The translations under genes were made by a program, and so were the position numbers. From assembly GCF_030463565.1 (NCBI RefSeq), contig NC_134645.1, positions 937,501 to 1,001,500 on the forward strand: DNA of 64,000 nucleotides. The letters are read 5' to 3'. The notes under the pieces are model-generated. The model searched no databases. It was given only the letters and a program-made list of their open reading frames with translations, and was not told the origin of the DNA. Positions within the stretch are counted from its first letter, which is position 1; each line of letters begins with the position of its first letter. Positions 31,646 to 44,469 of the stretch are shown here, one piece after another. This DNA comes from Pelecanus crispus. Lineage: Eukaryota; Chordata; Aves; Pelecaniformes; Pelecanidae.

Positions 31646-32939
31646 GGCGCGGCGGCGGGGCCGGGACGGGGCCGGGCGCTGCCACCGGCACCGGCGAGGC
31701 GGGCGAGGCGCGGCGCGGCGGCCAGCAGCCCCGGGCACCGGTAGCTCCGCCGTTTCTTTTAGCCCGGCGCCGGGTTTACGCCAGACGCGGGGGGGCGGAG
31801 CGAGAGCGCCCGGCGGGGAGAGCGGCGGCGGCGGCGGCCCCGTCCCCTCCCCGCCTCCCGCCGCCCTCCCGGCCCCCTCCTCCCGGCCATTGTCCGGACG
31901 CCTCTTAAGCCCGGCGGCCCCGGGGCAGCGCCGGAGCGGCCCCGGCCCGGGCCGAGCCCCGCGGCCCTCGCCCGTAAGTACCTGCCCGCTCCCCTCTGCC
32001 CGCGCCCCCCCAAACCGCGCCCCGGGGGCCGCGGGACGGCTGCGCTGCGGACCCCGGCCCGACGGGGCGGCCGCGGCGGCGGCAGCCCGGGAACCCCCCC
32101 TCTCCCGGCGCGGGGCCCCCCACCCCGGGGCGGGCGGCTGCGAGCCGGGGGGCGGCGGGGGGCTGGGCCCGGCCCCTCGGAGCGGGGAGCGGAGCCCCGG
32201 GGCCGCCGCAGCCGCTCCCGCCGGGGTGCGGGGCCGGGGGGGACCCGCGCAGCGCCGGCTGCGCTTTTGGGGGGGATGCTTCGTTTGCGCTTCGATTTCT
32301 TTTTATTTGTTTGTTTTGCTGTTGGTTTCTTTTTTTTTTCTTTTTTCGGTCGTTGTTCGTTTGTTCCTTGGTTTCGGGATAACGAATGGCTCCCCCGGGG
32401 CTGCCCCTGCCCCCGGCTGCGGGCCGGGGCGGACGCGGGATGCGCTCCCCCCGCCCCGGGCTGCGGCTGCCGAGACCCCCGCGGCGGGGCCGGCGCCCGT
32501 CGGGGGGCAGCGCCCGGGGCTGCCTCCGGCCCGGCCCCCGCCGCTCCCGCGGGCAGGGGGGAGCTGAGGGGGGTCCGTTTTGGCAGCCGGAGAGGACGGG
32601 GCGCGGCCCGCCCCCCCCCCGGCCCCATCCCGCGGCCAAACTTCCCTGCCGCCCCCCGGGGCCGGGGCAGCGGGGCTCCGCGTTGCGGGGCCGTGCGGGG
32701 CGGGGGTCTGCCCGCCGTGGGGGGCTGCAGCCGCTCTCTGCTCCCCCTGCCCCGGGGCGGCGCGACGGGGCGGCCGCAGCTCCGCGCCGATCCGGGCGCT
32801 CCGCCTATAGAGCCGCTATAGGTGTGGGTGGCTATGGCTAGCCCCGCAGCGGCGAGCTGGTCCCGCACAGAGGCCACGGGAGCCCGGGGGTTTGTCTCCC
32901 GGGGCGTGCGCCCTCCCAAAGGCCCGCGGGCTGCTCCAC
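31646..32939 (-). promoter_or_regulatory. CpG-island 5' flank of NKX2-4
   Basis: This is a continuous CpG-dense region upstream of the NKX2-4 start. A TTAAG core lies at 31905-31909, and in the sense orientation a SOX-like ACAATGG at 31893-31887 lies just downstream of it; no canonical TATA box is clear. A T-rich island interrupts it at about 32290-32370. The transcription start cannot be fixed. Long open frames here on both strands are GC artefacts. Confidence 0.6.
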
Positions 32940-33285
32940 GGCTGCCCGCACTTTGGGGGCTGCCCGCACTTTGGGGCGCTGCCTGCACTATTCCGTGGCT
33001 GCCTGCACTTTGGGGCGCTGCCTGCACTTTGGGGGCTGCCTGCACTTTCCGGGGCTGCCTGCACTTTGGGGGCTGCCTGCACTATTCTGTGGCTGCCTGC
33101 ACTTTGGGGCGCTGCCTGCACTATTCCGTGGCTGCCTGCACTTTGGGGCACTGCCTGCACTTTGGGGCGCTGCCTGCACTATTCCGTGGCTGCCTGCACT
33201 TTGGGGGCTGCCTGCACTATTCCGTGGCTGCCTGCACTTTGGGGCGCTGCCTGCACTTTCCGGGGCTGCCTGCCCCTTGTCCAGC
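32940..33285 (+). repeat. 19-20 bp minisatellite of about 17 units, 1.3 kb upstream of NKX2-4
   Basis: The core unit is GCTGCCTGCACTTTGGGGC (19 bp). A second type, GCTGCCTGCACTATTCCGTG (20 bp), alternates irregularly, and a third has CACTTTCCGGG. Every unit keeps CTGCCTGCACT (early units CTGCCCGCACT). The array breeds open frames in several phases, none meaningful. Confidence 0.92.
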
Positions 33286-33289
33286 CGGG

Positions 33290-35080
33290 CCGGGGTGCCA
33301 GCCCACCCGCACAGGCTGCTGCACCCACCCACGCCCGGCCCTTTGCGAGTGGGGGCCAGCCGGAGCTGCGTGTTGCCTACAGACAGATAAAACTTGGTGC
33401 CTGCGGTAAAGCAGCACCTGCGCTGCACCCGCCGGGCGTCCGTCTGTCCGTCCACTCCCAGGGTTGGCCCTTGGGCCAGCCTGGGTGGCACTGGCCGCCC
33501 TCCGGGGGGGGCTGAGCCCCATTTTGGGGAGCCAGGGATGTCTCGCACCTCGGGACCGGACCCCATCCCCTCTCCAACCCCATCCTTTCCCTGACCCCTT
33601 TGGCAAGAACTGCTGGGCAAAGAACCGCCAGCACTGGGGTGCTTAGCACAGAAAATAAAAGATTAAAAAAACAGAGAGAGGGCAGTTCTGCTTCTTAAAG
33701 TTTGTGGCCCCCCCCCTTGAGCTCTGAAGACCCCCGGTGCAGGGCGGTTGTTCAACACATGCAGACCCCTGCGTGCGCTGCTGCTCGGCTGTCCCGAACT
33801 CCCCTCCTCCCCATGAATTTTCCCCGCGACGCTTTATTCAGTTGCAGTTTTCCCCGGCAGAACTCCTGGCGCCTGCGTTATTTTTCCCTGCGCCTGTTTG
33901 CCCCCTCCTTCCTTCAAAAAAAAAAAAAAATTTAAAAAACCCCTCCATCGTCGCTGCCTGCCGTTGGGAGCCGCGCGGAGGGCCTGCTGCCGCCCCTCTC
34001 TTTCCTGAAGAGAGTTGTCTGTCCCTTTGGGAGCTGCTGGGAACGCCGTCCTCCCCGGACTTAGAGGTGCCCTTTTGTTGCCGGGGCAGGTGGCATCGCC
34101 CCGATGGATGGGGATGGGGCCTGAGCCCCCCAGCCCCCCCAGCCAGGCGGGAGGGGGACCCCGGGCAGCGCTGCGGGGGAGCAGCCCTGGGGTTAACCTG
34201 CACCTTGGCAAACCGGGGACCCCGCAGCAGCCCCGGCTCCGTGCGGGTGAGGCCCCCGGGAAGGTGGGTGGATGGGGATCGGCCGGGAGAGGCGGTGAGC
34301 GGCGTTCCTGCTCCTCTCCGGGGAGGGGACAGGCTGCTCCTGGTGCTCCGGAGACGATTCCCTGCAAGCCGTCGGGGCAGGGAGGGGGTTTGGGATCTCG
34401 CCGAGGCCTCGGTGCTGCGTCGGCGACAAACCAGACGGAAATAAGGTGAAGAGGTGAGCAGGGCTGGCCCTGTGCACGTGGGCCTGGCAGGTGTCACCCG
34501 CGTCTTCGGGGTCTGGCACGAACGAGGTGGTCCGTAAGGACGCGAGCAAGGGGCTCAAGCACTCCTGGCCTCTGCTCACGCACCCAGACATTTAACCGGG
34601 GACCTCGTGCACGAGGAGGGAAACGCAACGGGTCTGCCCAGCAGGAGAGCAGCCCGGGAAGGGCGAGACGGTATTAAAAAAAAAAATTTAAAAAATGACC
34701 CTGAGCACAGCAGCCGCGGCCAACCTCCTGTTCGAGGAGCTGGGACGAGGGGCGAGGCGGGGTGCTGCGGCGGCGACGGGGCTGGCACGGGCTCTCGAGG
34801 TGCGTGGCGGGTCCCCGGGCGGGCGGCAGGGACCGACTCGGTCTCCGGCCCGCCGGCCCCTCCGCAGAGCCGGGGACACCCCTCGCCCCATTCCCCGGAG
34901 ACAGAGCCCGCTGCTCCCTGCATCCCCTCACAAAGCCAACGGGGAAGCGCGGCCTGGGGGGAGCCGAGAGAAACGCAGCCAACAAAATCCCTCACGTTTG
35001 TTCTACACTGAAAACACCCCAGGATTTTTTCCCACATCAGTAGCACTATTTTTTTGTTGTTGTTTTTAAATAAAAAAGCA
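33290..35080. other. GC-rich intergenic stretch without a recognised gene
   Basis: A high-GC region with chance open frames on both strands. There is an AATAAA on the + strand at 33655-33660, A/T homopolymers at 33917-33940 and 34677-34694, and no family resemblance in any frame. Nothing further is supported. Confidence 0.5.
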
Positions 35081-36220
35081 TAACATTGTAGCACAGGCTT
35101 TCATAATTTCTTACACCGGGCATTGTAACTTTCCTGAAACGGAGCCTTTTGGCAGGGTCGGTATCAAATACTTGGTCTCCGTTTAAATGAAGCATTTGAG
35201 GTGGTTTTTGTTCCCCTTTGCTTTTTTACTCTAGCAGAAACCCAACACGTTCCTTTGTTCCAGTTCAACTTCAGTGACTGGATTTTCTGAGGGGGAGAAG
35301 ATGTTTCATTCCGTTAGAATGTGCTGGACTGGTGGTAAAGAAAATCCTATGCATGCGGCAAACGTTTCACAAAAAATCCCCTTAAAAATCATCCTCATTT
35401 ATGGCATGTATATTTTTCTAACTTAATCAGTCATTACCTGGAAGTGCCATGCAAAAATGGACCGTGTCCTTCCATAGCCTGGGAAAATCAAGCTGCAGCT
35501 TTCAAGCAAAGTAGTTTCAAAAGAAGATTTTTCAAAAAAGACATAACAAATGCAATAAGGCTGAAAGCGGCAGGAAAGAACCTACCGAGAAGTCAAACTA
35601 TTAGGTTTTAATTTTTTTGAATTCTTTTCCTAGCTTCTTGATTACACGCCTTCCACAGAAGGTCACCTTTCTTTAAAGCTGTGGGAGTGCAGATGTTATT
35701 TCAGAGATCAGTTTGTCTTTCTGATAATAATGACATATTTTGGCCGTACGGTGCTCATTTCCACACGTAAGTTGTTCTTGCTATTTGAGACCGTGCCTAT
35801 TACAGTAAAGATATTGACCTTGGCAAGACACAATTGACATATAGATAGAGGCTGATTTTTTTTTTTTTTTTTTTTTTGCGTTTTTCAATAATCCAGTATA
35901 AATGCTAATTTATTTCTGTGGCAGCTTGCCTAAAAGCAATAGTTTCTTCTAAATAATCAGCAATGGTCGCTCATTGCCGAGTTACAGTGTTGTGATCACA
36001 GTTGATGGCAGTTTGCCTTGATTCAGCTCTTACCAATAATTTGCAGAGATTAAAAGGGTCTTGGAAATGGAGGCTTAAAGAATTGCTTTCTAAAGACGTT
36101 GTTAGATTGAAAAAGGAACCTGGGGTTTCCAGTGCACTCTAAAATCATTTCCACATAAACCCCAGATTTAGTAGTTTTAAGTGTCACTAAATGGCCTGTT
36201 CACAGGGAAAGAAAGATATT
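35081..36220. promoter_or_regulatory. Candidate conserved noncoding region
   Basis: Composition changes abruptly from GC-rich to AT-rich unique sequence with few short repeats, apart from a 22-base T run at 35856-35877. It contains TTAATCAGTCATTACC, GGTTTTAATTTTTTTG and CTAAATAATCAGC homeodomain-like cores. The stretch resembles a vertebrate CNE cluster. This is inference. Confidence 0.3.
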
Positions 36221-39200
36221 TCTGCGGCATAAAGAGATCTCTGCTCCTGCTGCAGATGTTGGTCTCGCTGCCTGTGCCTGGGTGGGTGTGCGTTCTCCCT
36301 TCCCAGGGGAAATCAAGCACTTAAAAAGTAATTGTGGGCAGGAATTAATGGCCGGGGTGTTTGCTCAGGGGACGCGGTGCTTGCCGGCCGGAGCGCCTGG
36401 CAGTGCCACCGCAGGGGACGTTGTCGCCGATTTGGGGGGTTTGCTTATACTGAAGTCAATGGCAGGCTTGTGGAGGGGTGTGCGTTATTCTCGCTGCCCC
36501 CGACATCTATCCACCTTGAGGGTTCCTGTCATCCTGCCTCTCTTTACACGCTAATTACCATCAGACAGTTACCTTTACAATATTTTTCCTTGTGACTGTA
36601 GGTTTTCCTTATGCTACGTTTTGGGCAAAAACCCACTAAAGATGTTGCGCTTCTCAAATCCTTCCCTGCAAGTCCTGCTTGCTAGATGGATTTTTTTCCT
36701 TGGGGCTTTTTTCCCCGAGGAGCCTTTCTCACCCCTTTTCCCCAGCACCTGCAGCGGGCAGGGTGTCTGCAGCGCCTCGCAGGCGCCGTGTGTTGGGCTG
36801 AAATCGCCTCCTGAGCCCTCGGCTCTCCATCCCATCACCCGCTGCTCCCGGGAGGCACGGCCGGGCAGAGCGAGGGCACGTTTATCTGGCTGGCTGTGCC
36901 TGCCCCGTCCTCGCGGAGGGCTTAGGGCAGCGCCTGCCCCATCGCCCGGGTGGCTGCTGGCTGTGCTCCCGAGAGAGCCCGCGCGGGTCCATCCTTCCTC
37001 TGCCCTCGGTGCCCGGGCACACGGACGCTGCGTTTGGCTGCATTAAACCCACAGTGTGCGACCACAGCTGGGCGTTGCACGCCTCCGATCGCCTTTTGGA
37101 AGTAAACTCTTCCTCTAGCCGTTTACCGTGCTGTTAATTTGGAGGGTGGCTGAAAACACTCGTGGTCCTCTCAGATTTTCTTCTGAGATGCTGAGCAGCA
37201 CCAGACCCCTCTAGAAGCACCCTGTGGGTTGGCAGTCGGTGCAGCTATCACCTGAGATCGGTTGCCGATCCTGTTAACGAGGATTACATTGATTTCATCC
37301 GGCGCCGATTCTGCATTCGGTGAATCCCTTGGGCCTGGGTTAGGCGATATCAGCAGTTACCTCCGCTAAGCGTGTTTTCCTCTCATTGAAATAATGACAA
37401 GAGCATTCACCCCGACGCATTTTGCACGTTAACGGGCGCTGACTCTGCTGCCAGCTCCCCATTCTTGCGTTTCTTGCCAGCTGCTCGTGCCCTGCCGTGG
37501 AGTGCCAGCGAGCTGGCAGCCCGCAGGCACGAGTCAGCGCAGCCGGCTGCAGCAGCTCGCACAGATGGGGGCTGTTATGAGGAGCCTTGATTGCCTCCTG
37601 CGTGGAGACACGCGAGTTTATTAAGGCCCGTGGGCAGGTGAGGTGCTCCCCAGGAGCTGCCCCACTTCTGCTTTGCCTGGTTGCAGGGCTTGGGTGGCAG
37701 CTTCTGTGGCTGTGGGAGTATGAGCCCATTTTCCTCCTGCCTGTGGAAGGTGATTTTCCAGCTACAGAGATCCCAGGTAAATGTCTTGTGCCCTCAGATC
37801 CAGCTGGAAAAAGTTTCTGGCAAGAGAAACATGGTTATGTGAACAGAGCTGTCTCCTGTGGGACTCTCGCGTGCGGGGAACATTGGTCCTCCCGCTTAAA
37901 TGAAATATCCAAGAGCTGCTTTTAATGTTTTCCTAATTATTGATGCGCTAGAAAATATTCCAGTGCTGTGTGACAGTGGCATCTCATCCAGCTTTTCCTC
38001 AAATAACAGAATGTAAATATTTATTTGGCATCCCAGCCCTTTCTGCAAGGTTCACTGAACCCTGCACCGTTTCTGGCTAGCAGCGGGCTTGTGCTGCTGT
38101 TGGCTCCTTTGTGCTGTGCCGCAGCCTCCTGGCCAACTTCCCCTTCTCTCTTTGTTGATATAGTGTTCTTTTATTCCATATTGTTTTCCCTTTCTTTTTA
38201 ATTAGTAGGGTTGAATAACGAGGCTGGCTTTCCTCATCACTGCACTGTGTGGGGCTCGATGATTTCTCTGCGAGGGAACACCTGTAAAATCTGGGCTCCT
38301 GAGTTACTGCTCAGGTTATTTTCTGTCGCTGTTTAAAATTTCCTCCTGATGCACGTTGCTCGCAAGCGCTTCTGGCTTTGGAAGCGGGGCCCTTTCGCGC
38401 GGCACGTGTGGGTTTGTCTGTCCACGTGTTGTGCCTGGGCTGCGCGCAGCGCTGGCAGAGGGATTATCAAATGTCTTCGTGCTCCTTGGCAGCTTGATTA
38501 GGTGCGTGCACAAGATGCCGGGGCTCTGTTATGCTTTGGTGGCGTTGGGGTGAATTTTAATGACGCCTCTCCTGTCCTGCTCTGTCGTCCAGGAGAGACC
38601 TTCCTGCTGATGTGGAGGCTGCCCAAATCCACGTGGCTTCTTCCCTCTGTCAAAGAAGGCTCGGTGTTTCCCCCAAGCCCCCTTTACTTAAGTATTTTAC
38701 TAATTTAATGCTATTTTTTTGTCTCCCCATGTCCATTCCCTCCTGTGCCCAGGTCAGAGAGCTGAGCTGAGCTCTTTGCCAGGTCTGACATCGTTGCTGG
38801 TTTGCAAAACTCTGACCCCCCGTTGGTATCGGCGCTTGCTGTAGCTGCTGGGTCCTCGTCTGCCCGAGGGTTTCAGGGCTGCGTGTTGCTTTCCCTTCAG
38901 AGGGCCGAGCTCTTCTGGAGGGGACACTGGTCTCTCTGCATGTTCAGGGGTCCGTGTTACAACCGGTTTATTTAGCAAAATGTTCTACGTTAACAGGGAG
39001 GATTAAAGAGTCAAAGGCTGCCCGTATCCAGCCTGGATAGTAGCTCGAGAAGTTAGACAGGCTTCAGACACAGAGTTGGCTCTACACGAAACCCCAGATA
39101 GGCATCTAGCAACGCATGGGTTTTCTTTGGAAGAAAAAAAAAAAAAATTAAAACCCCTCCATACTCATTTGATGACATCTCCTGATTTCTTTTGTTGGCA

Positions 39201-42200
39201 TCCTTATGTCAGTGCATGGTCAAGGTGACTCTTTGGGTTAGGTTTAGATACCGTGTGAGGAAATCACAAAGTAGAGAGACTTCCTGAAGGATCCTCTCCG
39301 TTACCTTTGAAGCCAGAATAATATTCCTTGTACAATTAGAAGTAACCATAGTTACTCGGAGCCCTGGCTCCGGGAGGCTGAGCAGAGCAAGGTGGCAACC
39401 GGAGCAGGGAGAAAACGCCTCTTTTGGAGGAAGAGTTTCTGTGCAAGGCCTGGGGAGTAGGAGCGTGTCCGAAGGGCAGCGCGGGTGCGAGACCGGGCGC
39501 AGGCTGGGGCGTAGGGAGATGGTTGGTGTCCCAGTGATGTGGAGAGTGAGGGAAGCCGGTCCCTGGGGCTTCGTTCGTCAGCGGTGCAGGTGTGGGTGCT
39601 GGTGTTCAATGGCGCTCAGCTGTGAAGCTGGCCTTGAAGGTTGTTTGTCCCCCTGCCAATTGCCTGCGAAGGGAGGGCTCGCATCGTCTGGTCCGATGAA
39701 GCGAAGGGGAGCTGAGGAGCAGCTCCTGCTCGTCCCACCTAGGAGAGGAGGATGTGGCCGTTTCCACAGGGCAGCGTGGGTGCGCGAGGTGAGGCTGCTC
39801 CACGGGCATTCGGCTGTTTTGGGAGATGAGGACTGTGACAGTGTCATCGCTGACTGCTAAAAGCAGTGGGTAAGAGGGTAGAAATATTGTCCTCTCTCCC
39901 GCCTTCCCCGGTGCGTGCTTACCGGGGAGGGGACGCAGTGGGGTTTGCACGCAGCAGAGCAGTACCGCCCCTGGCACTTTTGGGGCTTGCTCCCCGGTCC
40001 CCAGGCGCGGAAGGAGCCAGAGAGCGGACGTGGCAGAGCTTTCTCGCTGGGGTAGACCTGCGGGCGCTGTGGTGTGACAGCCAGCTCTGCTGCTGGGTCG
40101 CCTCAAGTCAGGACCTTGCAAAGGGCACCTGAGCTTGCATGTGGCATGCTGGCACCCCAGCCAGCTTGCCCGACTCGGCTGCCTGTGGCTTCTGTGTGTG
40201 GGTCCCCAGGGTCGCTGGCATTGGGCAATTACGGGTAGTGATGCTCCCTGTGATGGGAGGACCGGAATATGCAGAATAAAAGAACAAATATTCTCAAGAA
40301 ATCGGAGGGGGGTAATGGAGCCACCAGAAAGACAGTTTTCTAAAGCAGAAACCATGTCTGAGCTTTTTCTTTTAATTAAATTTCACTGAGGGAAGCCAAG
40401 GCTTGTAAGATGACTTACAGCGTTGGCTATCAGGAATCAAGAGGCAACACTTGAAACAAATTAACCAAACTAGCTCGGGTCCGAATGCTGTCACACAGGC
40501 AGAGCAGAGCCAAGCTGGCGTGAGAGGGGGTGGCTGGTGGGGGCTGTGCAAGGTGGTTTTTGGCTGGGAGAGGGAGTCTCTGTGCCCTGCTCGCCTCTTT
40601 TCTCTGCGCTCTTGTGCAGAGGGAGGTTTCCCTTTAGGCTACCCCGCGCCTGCTCGGGGGTGTCCAGGCTGTCTGACAGTTTGTGTGATGTGCATGGGGT
40701 TTTTCAGATCTCATGAAGGACCATAGACCCTAGTGAAAAATCAATGGGAGTCGTGCTCCTAACTGGGAGGTGGTTTCTGCGAGGGCATCGGGCACTTCAG
40801 GCTGTCATCTCGTGCCGCTGGACCACTCCAGAGCATCCATGCACTCTGCAGTTGGGTACCAACTCATCTTTGTCTTGTTGGGTGCCTGTCAGCATCTCCA
40901 GGCACTGAAATAACTTTATAAATCCCACTGGGGCGAAGCCAGCTCTGGTTTGAGCACTGGGCAGCCACGTTACCACCTCGCCATTCCCTGCTGTGCTGCC
41001 CTGCCTGGCTCAGCCAGGATTGATATTTCGATTAGAACACCGCAGTGTGCCTGTAAAGGGTCAGCCTCTTGCGCAGGGCTGGCAAAGGCCACGCAGACGT
41101 TCTTTAAATCTGATTTATATATCCAGTGAGTCTGCAGCTTAGCGTTTTGTGGCGCTCAATGCATAGGAAAGGTTGTGGGACAGCCTGGCATGGAGGTGAT
41201 CCGGATTGAGGGGAGCAGAGCGGTGCGGTGAACAGCCAGAGCGGGAAATAACAGGCCAGGTCAAGACCGAGTCAGGAGGAGTTGGTTAAACTGGTTTTAT
41301 GAATGATGTGAACCTGGAGCGAGACTAGTTCTGCTCTCAAATGAGCCAGTGGTGGTAAAAGGCACTCTGGAAAGGCATCTCCCAGATTGTCTCCATAGAA
41401 ATCCCTATCACTGTAGCTCCAAAGCTGTCGCACAGGGAAATTACCTGTGGCGTTTCGAAGGCTGCAGGGGAGCGAGCGCGCTGCTGATGCCTTCCCGGCT
41501 TCTGGAACAGGCTGCTGCATCCCGAGGAGTGGCGTTCACAGGCTGAGCTCCACGGCGCCTGGTACCCTAAGGAGCGATGAACATAACCCAGCCATCTTTC
41601 ACTGCTCTCACCTGCAGGAGGCAGCACTTTTCGGGGGGGAAAAAAAACCTGGAAACATCACGGTTTTGAAGTGCTTAAATATGCCATTGCCTCCGCTGTT
41701 TTAACATGCCTGGCCCGTCAAAGGAAAGAGAAGTTTGATACTTAGACATCTGCTTGGATGCTTTGTTCAAGAGGTGCTGGCCTCTTCCAGATTGCGTTAA
41801 TAACAGATTAAATTAGGTTAAAAAAAAGAGGAAACTTAACACATAGCAGAGAAGGTCCTTAACTTTTCTCATCCTCAAGGCTATCCTCTTTTTCATACCC
41901 GGGTTACTGCTCCAGTTGGTTGTTTTCTTCCCTTGCTGCCACACGTGCTGTGCAGGCTCTGACCCATGAGTGTCACCGGTTTCCTGGTGGTGCTTGTCAC
42001 CATGGAGTTGCAGTCTGCAAAGCGATAGTGGCATTAAAAAAAAAAAAAACAAAAAACAAAACTTAAAAAGAAGCATTGCCTTCCATAACCAGCAGAAAAG
42101 ATGGCAACGATGGCACCGCTGCCCGGGATGCTCTGGAGATGGGTGCCTGGCAGAGAGGCTTCACTTATCTGTTTACTCTTTACCTGTGAAGATCTCCTGC

Positions 42201-43300
42201 AGGTGGATGGGGACGAGGGAGGAGCTGAGGGTGCCTGGGCACCATGCTTGAAAGCAGCCACAGACACCTATAAGTTCACCCCACTTATGGTGGTTTTTTT
42301 TTTCTGCAGGAGCCTGCTCTGCTCCAGAGCCCTTGAGCCATTCCAGGTGGGAACCGTGGCTGAGCCCCAGGGCCATTTATTTTTAGGGTGGGAGCCCATG
42401 CCTGGGCTGCTCCATCGTGCCTCGTAGGCTTATGAGGGCTGCTCCAGGGCCCCCAGCATGGTGCGAGGTGTCCCATGTAGAGCTGTCCTGCGCTGGGCTC
42501 CAAGTACGGGTGGGTACGCTCCCCAGTGCCTGCAAGTGCTGGGCATATCTGCTCAAGGGGCAAGGGGAGGGCTGAGTGTCTTCTCATGGGGGTTTCTCAG
42601 GTTCTTGCTCTTGCCAAGAGCCAATCTTGATGATTTAAAATTTTTTTTTTAAATTCGCGTTGCACGTCTGGTGTGAGGCCAGGTTTAAAACACCCCGTCT
42701 GCATTGGTCCATGGGGAAGCTGGTAACTCTGCGTGCTGAAGTGCTCCTTTCCTGTCTGTGCGATGGAATTGCTACCCATGTGAGGTTTTTGAAGGCTTCA
42801 GGTCTATGTGCAAAAAAAAAATGGCTGTGTCTTCATATCTACCCCATGCAAGGAGGGAACTGTGTTGCGAGAGGTGCTGGGAAGCTGGCTGATGTCCACT
42901 AGCACCACTGTGGTCACTAAAAATAGAGAAACAAAACATCCCGGTAGCTGGGGCAGGGGGAGAGGTGGGACTGACCTTACCTCTCTGGAAAGCAGCGGAG
43001 TTTGGGGCTGTGCAACCTGGCGCGAGCCCTGGGACCCTGCGCAGAGCAGGGGGTCCAAGCTGCGAGATCGCTGCCTGGCGTGAGCTTCCCCTGCACGGCT
43101 CCTCAGGGGAAGATGGCCAACAGCTTGAAGGTGGAAGACGACGGATTATTTCTCGTTCCTCTGCAATTCTGGCTAAGCTTACTGCTAAGGGATGGCGATC
43201 TGGGGCCCCGTCGTGTGGTCCCTGCCCTACGAAATCCCCAACAACATCCCCGCCGGGGCAGGCTTGCACAGCCAGCGCATGCTGGTGTGGAGGTCCTGCC
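36221..43300. other. Intergenic stretch, nothing recognisable
   Basis: Unique sequence of moderate GC content. Short open frames on both strands are of chance length and show no domain. I see no mobile element, RNA gene or convincing splice-bounded coding block. A short AT-rich stretch near 37920-38035 may be a small noncoding element. Confidence 0.5.
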
Positions 43301-43304
43301 GCTT

Positions 43305-43465
43305 GAATATTTATAGCACCTTTGCTATGTCCATTCTAGCATTAAACTGCTAATTAATTATGACATTTGTACTACTTCATTTTTCACTGTGAATCTGCAG
43401 AACCTGGCAGGCAGTTAATTAGCTCTCTCTATGCAAAGGATACTAAGGAAAAATAATTGCTTGAG
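43305..43465. promoter_or_regulatory. Candidate conserved noncoding element with clustered TAATTA cores
   Basis: Within 160 bp there are AATATTTATAG, GCTAATTAATTATGAC (two overlapping TAATTA cores) and CAGTTAATTAGCTC. The flanks are GC-richer and carry no such sites. Homeodomain-factor binding is an inference from motifs. Confidence 0.35.
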
Positions 43466-44469
43466 GAATCATCATCGCGTTCTTTCAGAAAGGTCTTACC
43501 TATGAGCTGGCTTAAAGCTTGCTAGATTTGCACTTTGAAAGATGCCTCTGTCAAAGGCCACTCCTTTGGAAGAGAGATTTGAAGGAAAAGGTTATCTCGG
43601 AGATGTGGCTCAGTGGGTGTTATTTAGTGCTTGTGAGTCCAAGGGAAATCAATTATCTAAACAACTCCTGTTCTGGAATGGATTTCTTTATTCTTCTTTA
43701 AATATGCACTCATTTTTGTCTTCGTATTGATGTGTAGAGCCAACAAACCTGAGATTGCAGGAGGAAATCTGTCCTCCAGGCTTCTCGCAGCTATCGCCTG
43801 GGAAGTGTTGAGGGTCTTCCCCCATCATGTTTTTGTTTATTTAAAACCAGAGGTTTGTTTTTTTTTTAAAATAAAAGCTGTGGGGGAAGGGTGTGTACAA
43901 ACAGCCCCAGGTTTCATACACCCGTCTTCTCTTCCCACACGTATCCTGACCTCATGAACCTGTCTAAGCCCCTCGAGGGGTTTGGTGGTGTGGTTGAAAG
44001 TGCCCGTGGGCTGATGGCTACGGTGCGTCCTGCCTGTGGTGTTGCCCAGGCTTTTGGACCTCGCTGCTTTTGGGGGGCATTTGCCCAGGGCAGGTCCCTG
44101 AGAGGGTTTGGCAGCATGTTGGGGGTCTCCTACCTGGAGCAGGACGCTGGGGCAGCTGCTCCTCGGTTTCTCCCGTCTTTGCTACTGTCTAATGCAGCTT
44201 TTTTTATGGCCCTGCCAGCATGCTGGGCATCGCTCTTCATATTTTCTGGCTTCTCGTGTAACAAAAACAGGTCTGTGACCACCATGGGCTCTTTGGGATA
44301 AGGAGCAGGTTTTTATTTTTGGGCAACAAGGACAAGCAGGAACACAGAATAATGAAAACGGTATTTGTGCCTGCAGGGATAAACAGGCATTTTCTTAAAC
44401 AGATTGAAACCTACGGCGAGTATGCTTGCCCTCAGCACTCCCTTTGAGAAACTTGTTTTATTAGCAGAT

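Noticed and set aside
31759..33045. 428-codon minus strand frame upstream of NKX2-4
   Set aside because: Runs through the CpG island and the minisatellite, with an Arg/Pro/Gly composition artefact. NKX2 family proteins start at MSLSPKH, downstream of it.
32822..33515. Cys/Leu/His-rich repeat proteins at the 19-20 bp array
   Set aside because: Open in several frames only because the repeat unit lacks stops; no initiation context or splice structure.
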